In this document: positions 36,801 to 48,800 of the stretch, piece after piece
Numbering within the stretch: the first letter of the stretch is position 1
Layout of the letters: each line of letters begins with the position of its first letter
NCBI GenBank assembly: GCA_963971305.1
Contig: OZ020303.1
Coordinates: 20,333,184-20,397,183 of the forward strand
Direction: 5' to 3'
Length of the DNA stretch: 64,000 nt
Origin: Arcuatula senhousia
Lineage: Eukaryota > Mollusca > Bivalvia > Mytilida > Mytilidae
Translations under genes and position numbers: made by a program
Notes under the pieces: model-generated
What the model saw: only the letters and a program-made list of their open reading frames with translations
What the model was told of the DNA's origin: nothing
Databases searched by the model: none

Positions 36801-39800
36801 GAAAATGTAGTCATAGTCATTCAATTCATAAAAATAACAAAATTAAAGTTTGTTATTTATAGTAAATAAAAGTTTACTTCTATTTAATTCTTTCTTAAAA
36901 CCTAAAAGCATTCAATAAGAAAGTAAAGTCTTTAAGGACTGAAAATCAATTCTAATACCCAGAAATCTGTTGATATCAAGCATATTTTTTTGCACTACTT
37001 AAACTTAAAAAACAAAGAAAAAACCTGATAAGCAATTAAATACTGCATTAGGCTTCCAACTCTACTAAAATGCTTAACCATAACCTTGGCATATCCTTTT
37101 ATATTTTTTAATTAATTTCCAATCTTTAATAAATAACTAAGCCTACCATCATTAATATCTGTTGTGAAGAAACAATATCATAACTCATGTTATATTTCAA
37201 AATACACATTTCTAACTCAAAATGACAGAATTGATATCAAATTATTATCTTATGTAAACTAATATCAACCTATACAGAAAACAGTTATTTTCTAGGTAAT
37301 AGAAAAGTTCTTATCAATGGAAAAAAAAACTTGCGTCACTTTATCATGTTTATTATTATGAACTAGAATTCAACTACAAGTTAACATTAAAGAATGTCTC
37401 GCCTGCCCGCACCAACTGCTCATTCATTAAATCTCGACATTTTCATGTGGACCAACTAAAATGATTCTAGATAACATAGTCATTGAGAAACAGACTTAAC
37501 ATAAAAGACTGAACACAAAAAAAAACAATAGTAGCAGTCATTTTGCCTACAAATGAGGTCAAGGTTAGATGACATGGTGATGGACGCAACAACCCTAATT
37601 TAATTTATCAATATCCTAAATATCAGTTGCCTAGCTATTATACTTTTCATTTTACACAAAAGTCTTAAAAACAAGTTTACAGCTTGAAAAAAAGGCCTAA
37701 GTTCACAAAGTCACTGAAGCATGAAAATGGGGTCAAGGTCCCATGTCATGGTGACAGTTAAGTAAACCACAATCTCAACTGTATGTATACCAAATATCAG
37801 ATGCCTAGCTATTATACTTTTAAAGAAATTCATTTTCCACAAAATTCTTACAAAGAAGTTTTCATCCTGAAAAAAGACCTAAGTTCACAGAATCACTGGA
37901 GCATGAAATTACGGTCAGGGTCACATGTCATGGTGACAGTTGCCTAGACCATAACCTGAACTGTATGTATACCAAATATCAGATGCCTAGCTATTATACT
38001 TTAAAGAAATTCATTTTCCACAAAAGTCTTACAAAAAAGTTTATGCCGCCGCTGCCGAAAAGTAATACTTATGTCTCGCCTTCCGCGACTATTTGTCGCA
38101 GGCAAGACAAAAAAAGGCATTGTCTCTGGCAATACACTTGAAGTCTCAGTTCAATGCAATTTATGAAAGCATTTCCTTATTTTCCTGCAAATCCTGTATA
38201 TATATATATATATATAAAAGTCTAAAGGATTATGCAACGATACAATAATGATGTTATAAATTATAAAGACAGATATTTCGACCAACAGATGGCCTTCATC
38301 AGTGTCAAAAATACACAACTTTACACTTTGAAAGATAAATGTAAACTGAGCTGTTAAATGGTGTTGTAAAAACAACTCACTACGATAAAGTTTGTTTATT
38401 ATCGTCACTTGCATATTTAAAACTCATTAATGAAATACGTCATCAATGTAGATCTTGAACTTTATCTGACAACAGAGGATTACAGACAGACTAAAAAGAT
38501 GATTGATTGATTGATTGATTTAATGTTTTTTGTTTATTCCTTTCGGATGAAATGTGCAGAGTTCTTTTATCCAGAAGCTTTCCCTAGCCTCTCGTTGAGA
38601 GTCTCTCCAATCACAGTTATGTTCGATAATAAGTATTTTCATACTATCGAAATCATTGAGGCTGTGATCGGGTAACCTGAAGTGTTGGCTAACAGGCAGA
38701 AATACTTTTTTGGTCAAGTCACTTCGGTGTCCATTCAGTCGTTTGTGGAAAGGCTGTTATGACTCCCCCACATATTGCAAGCCACAAACCGAGCATTCAA
38801 GATCACAGCCTCAATGATTTCAATAGTATGAAAATACTTATTATCGAACATAACTGTGATTGGAGAGACTCTCAACGAGAGGCTAGGGAAAGCTTCTGGA
38901 TAAAAGAACTCTGCACATTTCATCCGAAAGGAATAAACAAAAAACATTAAATCAATCAATCAATCAATCATCTTTTTAGTCTGTCTGTAATCCTCTGTTG
39001 TCAGATAAAGTTCAAGATCTACATTGATGACGTATTTCATTAATGAGTTTTAAATATGCAAGTGACGATAATAAACAAACTTTATCGTAGTGAGTTGTTT
39101 TTACAACACCATTTAACAGCTCAGTTTACATTTATCTTTCAAAGTGTAAAGTTGTGTATTTTTGACACTGATGAAGGCCATCTGTTGGTCGAAATATCTG
39201 TCTTTATAATTTATAACATCATTATTGTATCGTTGCATAATCCTTTAGACTTTTATATTATTTTGTTTATGTTGCATCGTCAATTGTTTTGTCGATCCGA
39301 TACTCAATAAGTTGACTGGTTGGTAGCTTCCTTTAGAGTCTTTATATATATATATATATATATTTCATAAAGCTTAAAAACACTATTTTGGATATGTTAT
39401 TCTACACAAACATAAATAAATTTTACTGAATCAGAAAACAAGAGGCTCCCAGGAGCCTGAATCGCTCACCTGACATATGTGCCTGAAGTAAAGGTTATAA
39501 GGCAAAATCTATTTAACGTTGAAAGGGTCATAAGATTAATAAGAGGGTCATCTGACAATATGGTGGATCTAAAGGTGCTGATCACTTTTGTTCTCAATCA
39601 AAATCTAAAAATCTGTCACCCTTTTTGAGTTATTTGCAAAAAAATGCAGTTTAACCTAATGTTCTATTTTTAGCCACAGCGGCCATGTTTTACAACCAAT
39701 CAAAAATTCCCACAACAGTTCTATACACCTTATAATATAATAAACAATAATACCAAGTTTGGTTCCATTTGGACTTAAAGTGTCAGAGGAGTTAACATTT

Positions 39801-42800
39801 TCAATAAAAGGAAATGCAGTTAAAATGCTCAATTTTGACGTTCCAAGGGCAATAACTCCTCAAAGGAAAGGTCCTACAACGTTGACCCTGTTACAAATTT
39901 TGTAGATCTTGATGCGCTTAACAATATACAATTTAAATTTCTCAAATATCTTGTATAGTTTTCAAGATATTGAGCTAAACAGGTGCAAAATTTGCAAAAA
40001 ATCCACAAAAAGGGCAATAACTCCTACATGGGTTGTTGGATTTTCTTCAAAATTTCAGAGCTGGTAGATCTTGAGGTGCTGATCACTTTTGTTCCCAATC
40101 AAAATTTTGAAATCTGTCACCGTTTTAGAGTTATTTGCAAAAAACTGCCATTTACCCCTTTGTTCTATTTTTAGCCACAGCAGCCATGTTTTACGACCAA
40201 TCAAAAATCCCCACATCAGTTCTATACACCTAATGCTAATGAACAACTATACCAAGTTTGGTTCCATTTGGACTTAAAGTGTCAGAGGAGTTAACGTTTT
40301 CAATGTAATGAGGAAATGCTGTTAAAATGCTAAATTTTGACGTTCTAAGGGCAATAACTCCTAAAAGGAAAGGTCCTACAACGTTGACCCTGTTACAAAT
40401 TTTGTAGATCTTGATGTGCTTAACAATATGCAATTTAAATTTCTCAAACATCTTGTATAGTTTTCAAGATATTGAGCTAAACAGGTGCAAAATTTGCAAA
40501 AAATCCACAAAAAGGGCAATAACTCCTACATGGGTGGTTGGATTTTCTTCAAAATTTCAGGGTAGGTAGATCTTGAGGTGCTGATCACTTTTACCCATGC
40601 CAGAATTTTGATATCTGTAGCCGTTTTTGAGTTATTTGCAAAAAACTGCATTTTACCCCTATGTTCTATTTTTAGCAATGGCGGCCATGTTTTTTATCAA
40701 AGCATTTCAAAATGAGGATCGTTTGTTGCCAACGTGTCATATATCATTCCTGCCAAGTTTCTGTTAAATTGGTTCAGTGGTTTCAGAGGAGAAGATTTTT
40801 GAAATTGTTAACGGACGACAGACGACGACGGACGACGACAGACGACGACGGACGCATAGTGATGGCATAAGCTCACATGGCCTTTGGCCAGGTGAGCTAA
40901 AAAGGATAAGTAATGCTTGTGAATCATTTAAATATCAAGGGAACAATAAAATGTGACATAGATAATTTTTGATAGTCATGTAATGCAATCTATGAATTGT
41001 TCCCTACTGTCTGCATGGTAAGATCTGAATACTTCCCATTCTACTTTCTATTCTGATGGCCTTTTGGGCTGACCTGATTCCAGCTTTCAAAATTTCTGCA
41101 TGTAATTCCATGTAAACATGTTTGTTTCCATTTATTGCTTTACAACCAGACTGAGAAATAATTATCCCCTAAAGATAAAGAAAAATGAATTATGCTCATG
41201 CAAAATCTACTTACAGGTTTAGAATTCATTGTGTTTTCTGCTGAAGTAACTTCAAACTGGTACCCTAGATGGTCTATAGGGGTTTTATACTTCCTGGCAT
41301 AGTTCTGTAGTACCCCAGTCAGGAAAGACTGGGTGAAGTAGAACCCTGATATCCAGAAGACTGAGGGAGTACCAGCATAGATCCAATCCTGTAGGAAATA
41401 GGAGTACATGTATTTCACCTTTTCTTATTATAGGATTGAACACCTATTTTCGGTCTTTCATGCATGTATGAACGGATCTCGGAGCTCACAAACTGAATGA
41501 ATGGCCAAAGGCCGTTCATGTTACAGTTTGTGAGTGAAGAGATCCGTTCATACATGCATGAACGACCGAAAATAGGTGTTCAATCCTTATAATTCTTCAA
41601 ATTTATACCTTTTAAAAAATAATAATAAATTCGGAAACAATTTGTTATTTAGGAGGACGTCTTCACCACCATATTTGTTTACATTGGAAACGAGGCAGAG
41701 GCGTTCATGAAAGAATGAACGGATCTGGCAATGACGTTTCGACCAATCAGAAATGAGTATACACATGAATGCATGTCTAATAAGATTTATAAAACATTAC
41801 TGTCATGATCATGTATATAAAAGGTTACTTTTGCTAATCTGTCTTTATTTACCAAATTAGTTAAACTTGAACTATTTTCTATCAAATGTTATTTTTTCTT
41901 AAATGAAAAAAAAATGGGGTGACAGACTGACAAGTGCCTTTTTGTTACTTTTACATTTCATAGTAGAGTGACAATAAACTTACCTTGAAGAATTGTAGTC
42001 TTGCTATAAGGTCTGTGATGTATGATCCTAAAGGTTTCAGTGATGGGTAGGACTTAGCTGCCCACACAGATGGTACCTGAAAAGACATAACAACAAAGAA
42101 TTAATACAAAAGCAATCATCTTAAACGGACATTATATATCATAAATCAGTCTTTGTTAAACATATATATATGTTAAAATTCACAAGAAATATAAATCAAT
42201 CTATTTTAGAATATGCTTGTATTTTTCCACTAAGAAAGATATAACTTTTCTCTCAATATCCTTGAAAGAATTTCATTGTCATTTTTCTTGACCTGTTACC
42301 TTATTGTGCCATAAATAAAAATCAAACAGTACCTTTCCAACCATCATACTATCAAAGACATCCTCTAGATCAGCAGACATGACCACTAATCCTTTGATGG
42401 CTTTCTTGATATCTTGTAGTGTAGACCTGACAACTTGTATCAGCCTGTTAAACCTTATCAATTCCTGAAGTAATACTGTGTTCATAGACTCATTGTATCT
42501 CACAGGGTACCGATTCTGTAAAAAAAAAGATAATAAAAATGGAGAGGAAAGCAACATTTTCACTTTTAATCTAACAACTTGTATGAGCCTGCTTAACTTG
42601 GTCAATGGACTCCAAAAGTATTCAGTTACACTGTGTTCATGTACTGTTTTTATAGGCGGAATATTTAATAGATAAATTTTCTTACGCATTGTGTCAGTAA
42701 AACTGACAAATTTATCAGCCCCTTAGTCATGTTCAACTTCTGGAGTAACAAGTTATGACTTAACGTATCTGGTGTGGTTTTGTAACGGACAATAAATAAG

Positions 42801-45800
42801 ATTTAAATCATGTTATACTGAGAATATGTATTCACGACCCCTAAAATAACTTGTAACACAGACCTTAGGCAATTTGCATCAAACTGTATCTTTTGTGAAA
42901 AATTGGATCTAGAAACTACAGGACCGTTATCATCAGACTTAAACTAGGGCAATTCAGATCAAATCAAAAACTTAGCTGTTCTAAACACCTACCTTTTCTA
43001 TTCAGTCAAGATTGCACATTGCTCATAATCACTAATTCTCTTTAAGTTCCTTAGTTTCTGATTAAAACATTTACCTGAACTTCGTCAAGGTTAAAATCAG
43101 GTGGTATCTTTGTCAGGATATCTGAGGATAATTCTTCAATGATTTCTTGTGATGACTTCCCACCGCCCGCAGTCTGTAAAGACAATTGAACAATTCTGTT
43201 TAACATTCTCCTACATATTTTCCAACACAATTAGATATAATTTTGTGAATATTTATGATCATAACCACAAGTACAAAGATTACATATAAATATATAGTAA
43301 CATAAGTACAAAATTATATATATAGTAAATATCTAAGTACATAAATGGCCACACTGTGATGTGCTGTGAAATTGAAGAGATGGTCTGAGAATAAACACAA
43401 TTATAATTCACACTTTTTTATTTAAATACTTTTGAGGTTTTTTTTGTTTTTTTTTCAAGGTTTTGAAACTAGGATGTTGTCAGTCCTTGAAATATTTTTG
43501 GTATGCATTCTAGACACAGAGTACCAACTTATAACTGAGAGAAATTTAAATTAAAGAACTTTTTACACATTAAGGCCATGATAAAATCTAGGAATCTAGA
43601 ATATTTTTTATATTGGCCCAATTTCTAAATTTTATCAAGAAAAATCCGCCATATTACTCTTGCATGAATATCAAAATTAATGAAAAATCTTGTAAAATGA
43701 ATGTTAATTTCCTAAGAGGAGCTTATTGACAGTAAGTTATTCAGATTTTGAGGGTTTTTTTTGTGTTATTCACAGTCCAAGTAGAATTCATGCATGTGGT
43801 AAAAAGTGAATGAAATTATACTTAAACAATTATAAGATACAGTACATGTTAATGAAAATTGCAACACACTTATAAATTTGTCTAATAGAATAAATCAAGT
43901 CACAAACTAAAATATGTATTTGTCAAAAGTCAACATATGTACTATACTCATGTTATAAAATAAAGCCAAGTACATATGGGCATAATTCCTGATTGTGTTC
44001 CGTAAACTTTTGTACATGTACAATGTAATTACACACTGTTTTGGACCAAAAGAAAACTGGTTTATAAGCCAACATAAAGTATCATAATTGCCCAACAATC
44101 CCAAAAAGAAAGTAAAAAAATTGCTTAAGACATACAACTGACAAGTCAAAGTTAGGACATAATTAAAGTTAAATTTATCCAGAAAATAAAAAACAAATTT
44201 GCGTTTGGCAAAGATGTTTCAGGTTCAAAGTTTAAAGACTTAAGTATTTCCTTGGAAAACATGTCATCAAATCAATGAAGTAGGAATTTAGGAAGGTAAC
44301 AACAAATCACTGATGGTTAGAGTGCTTGATATACTAGTAGTAGTATACCAATCAAAAAAAAATTATCCATTCATTCATTCAAATATCACAAGGAACATTA
44401 TTAGAAAATGTAAAATCTTTTTGTTAGAAACACTCCGTAAAACCTTGCTATCTTACTTCTTCATCATGATCAGTATCAAAATCCTATAAAAAATTTGGTT
44501 TTCAGAAGTTATTTTGAAAACTTAATAAATGTTCTTCTGATTCTATCACTACTAAAAGCATTTTCAGCAAATAAACAGCATAGCAAAGGTAACTTTTGCA
44601 TATTGTAACATCATAACTGAATTGTAAACATGACATTAATTGTAAGGGCCAACAAGAATGTCAAAGTTCAAGATCACAAACATAATGCTTTTACTTTCAA
44701 CAACAACCCTCTATAGTCCTAGATGCTTTTTAATTTTTTTCATAACTTGAATGCTAATCATTGACAATGTATGAGTAACATTTTTTCTAAAAGTGTTTGC
44801 TTTATAACCCAGCAATCTGGAGCTTTCTCTTCAGACTTATGTAAACATTGGGGTTTTCCTGACATCGGAACAATTTTACTAATATACAGGTACTGTATAC
44901 ATGTACTTGTTTTCATATTTTTGCTTTATTCTGATGACAATCTACCATATCAAACAAAAGATGGTTTATCTTTTGCTGATGAATATATGTTTCTAAATAT
45001 ATTTTATTAATTATATTCTTCTAAATATATTTTATAAATGTAGGCAAACACCATTTTTCTACGTATTCTACAAACATAACATGAAACACAAATTCCTAAA
45101 AACAAAAATTTCAATTAAAGTGCTGAGTACAAAGTGTATATAATTTATCATGCATAAATAAATATATAATCTAGGAACATGCATATACAGCAATATTATG
45201 TGTGTATGCTTTCTGCTAAAAGGACAGATATCAGTCAGGTCTAAAACTGCATAAAAATAGAACAATAAAAAAATAAATGGTTGATATTTTCAACTACAGT
45301 GTTGCTACTCACCTTTACTATCTATATCAATATAAATACCAGAGAGATTAGATTGGCTTTGTTAATTTTCAAAGCTATCTCACAATTTTAGGACAATCAA
45401 AAACTTGGATCACACTTTTTTCTTTGACTTCTTTTAAAGAAATCATTTTTTAAAAACAATACGTTTTAATAAAAAAATAATTGAGTGCCTTTTGTATCTC
45501 AGTAGTGATTAGTTGGAATAGACAAGGAATCATCAATCTTAATATATGTTCTAGTTTCTTTCTGGACCAGTCGCATAAATTAATCAAAATGCTCGATAGG
45601 TTTTTTCAGAACATGTTAGCAAAGCTCAAAGACATATTTCATAAAGTAGTACAATTAGTTCAAATAAGCAAAACTTATAATTTTTTTCAGATGTTTACTG
45701 ATCAAAGATGAATATGCAGAAAATGATTTAGTTTTGGGAAACAATTCACAAATAGGGTATTGCAGTATTAGAAATGGGACAATATAAATTGGACTTAGTT

Positions 45801-48800
45801 AGAGTTAGTTAACAAATATTATGGATGTGCCATATATGAATCTTTATAGACTATCTATGTACATAATATAAAGTCAATAACTATTTCAGCAGGTAATGTA
45901 TTATAAGTCAAAATAGTAAGGAATATAATTTTTAAAAAATAGGGCATCTTATGGGACATTAAATGATACCCTGCCACAATAAAGTATTTTGTCATTTGAG
46001 AGGGTGGGGGATGACCCCACCTTCAGACCCCCCTTAGGTATCAAATGATTCATCTAATAATTAGAGATAATACTTTATATGGTTGTAGGGTGGCAATCTC
46101 AATGGTTTTAAGAAAATTTATTATTTCATCATTTGAAGGGGTGGGGAACTAACCTCAGACCCCCTTATAGTACCTACCAAATATGGTTCTTCTTATCATA
46201 AGGAGTATTAACATATATAGTAATAGGGTAAGAATGTAAACTATTTTTGACCACATAAAAATTTAAATATTGAGTTATCTTATAATTAAAGATTGAGTTA
46301 TCTGTCTTAGATCAGAAAATTTCAACATGCAATGAAAATTCCAAAAATTATACGAGACTTACCTTGGTTAAGTTGAAGTATAATTGGGATTCTATGAGTC
46401 ATAGACTCACTGGAGGGCTAAAATGAGATAGTGCTGCGCATGTGCTTAAATCAGTCTTAAAAGCAATCAGGAGGTTCATTTAGGTCACATAAAGACGAAA
46501 TAGTGATTGCTATAATATATTATTACTGCCTAGAACATGTACCGCGTACAAAAGCTGGGAGGGCGGGTGGCATTTTAGCCCTCCAGTGAGTCTATGACTC
46601 ATAGAATCCCAATTATACTTCAACTTAACCAAGGTAAGTCTCGTATAATTTTTGGAATTCTATTTCGTCATCTCACTTCCGGTCAAAAATGAGACTTCAA
46701 AGCCTGTGACCGTACAGAATGAAACTTATGATTAAATATATACTCACCAATTATCTGTTAATGGTGAGGTCTAAACACTCCTTGAACAAACTTGTCCTCA
46801 GTTTCAATGTTCTTGTTATAATATTTAGCAAATGTTTTCTCTCTACTCCATCCAGCTTTATTCAAAATAACATCTAATGGTACAGAGTTAATACTTGCTT
46901 TAGAAGTAACAGCTGAGCGAACACTATGTGGACCATAAATCTTAGAGTCGATTCCTGCTGTCGACAAGATTGTTCTAATCCATCTTGAAATAGTATCTTT
47001 ACTGATTTCTTTGTGTGGTTTAGTGTAACTTAAAAGTAACTTCGAACAGTTATTTCTAAACAAACTTGTCCGTTTCAAATATTCTTTAACAACAGTGTAT
47101 ATACACAAACGCCTATCTGGCGGATAAGCCTTAAAATGAACAAACATTTCCCGCTTTGAGGGTCTACTTTGCTTAAGAAGCCCATCATAACTAAAAACGT
47201 ATTCTGAACGTAACTTTTTACAATTATTTACAGAAAGTAAGTGTATGGACTGGGTTCTTGCAGCTCCAGTTAATGCAATAAGCATAGTTAATTTTAATGT
47301 TAATTCCTTCAAATTCAGACTTCTTACAGGTGATAATTTACGAAGCACAAGCAATACTTTATCCACATCCCAAGTAGATGAATATCTAGGTACTGATGGT
47401 CTTAAATTAAATACTCCTCGTAAATAACGGATAACCAAAGGATTCTGTCCAATTAAAACGCCATCTATCTTAATACCAAAAGCTCATAGAGCACCTCTAG
47501 TAGTATTCAAAGTACTATAACCTAAACCCAGATCAAACAAATATGTAAGATATTCTAAAATTTCGTTTATATGTGGCTGAAACTGACTAATTTTCCTTTC
47601 ACGACAATATCGAATCCATCTTTCAATGCAAGATGAGTACTGTTTCTTAGTGCCTGTTTTCCAGGAGGACATAAGTATTTCGGTTGTCTTTTTAGAAAGT
47701 CCTGACTGTCTGAACTGTTCCCGGACAGGTAACATGCTATCAACACTAACTTGTCTTTTAAAGGATGTTGACGTACCTTGTCGTGTGGTAGATAAAGTAA
47801 CTGAGTTTTCCTCTGTAGAATACGAGGTGTGTCTATCAGCATTTGCATCAGAACGGAGAACCATGGCTGAGTCGGCCATAATGGTATTACTATAATTGCA
47901 TGTGCTTTGTCTGTTATCAACTTCTGTGTGCAGGAACCCAGTACACTAAAAGGTGGAAATAAATAAACACAATTAAATTTTCCCCAATCAATGAGGAAAG
48001 CATTTATATGACTAGCAAAAGGGTCTGGTTTAAATGCACAATACTGATCAATCTGATTGTTCAAACGGGAGGCAAAAAGGTCAATGTCTGGTGTTGTCCA
48101 GATTTTTACTATTGATTCGAATACACCTTCATTCAATTTCCATTCAAGTTGATCATTAAATGATCTGGACAAAAAATCTGCTTCAGTATTTAACTTTCCA
48201 GGTATATACGAACAAGAAATCCATACCTTGTTTTCTATACACCAAGACCAAATTGACTTTGAAAGAATATTACAATCTAAAGACTTGCATCCACCCATAT
48301 TGTTTATATAAGACACAGCAGTACAATTGTCACATAAAATTTGTACATGTTTATTCACTACTTTATCCTTAAAAGATTTTAAAGCAAAGAAAACGGATAA
48401 CATTTCTAGGTAATTAATATGGTTTTCCCTCTCAACAACTGACCAATGACCACTTGCTTGATCTGTTTCTACAACTGCACCCCAGCCTGTTAATGATGCA
48501 TCGGTCTTAATTGTTATATCAGGATTACCATGATTTATTATTCTAACCTGATCATGTATATTATTTACCCACCAAAAAAGGTCTTCTTTCATTTTAACAG
48601 TTACAACCATAAATGCATCAAAGTCACCACAAGCTTTCTTGAGTGCTACAATTTTAGCTTGTTCTAATTGCCTATAATACAATTTTCCATAATCTACTGC
48701 AGAAAAACTAGAAACCAACAGTCCAATAACTCTAGCAACTTCTCTAATAGAAGCCTTAGACTTGAATGAAAGACTTTCACATTCTTTCTTAATAAGATCT

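Noticed and set aside
39056..39310. Frames starting [15 protein letters not shown] on both arms of the inverted repeat as genes
   Set aside because: They lie downstream of the GIY-YIG stop, in the noncoding tail of the retroelement, and are doubled only by the inversion.
42279..42689. 136-codon frame read as one exon
   Set aside because: Only 42333-42515 is coding by splice sites and conservation; the rest is intron with an exon relic.
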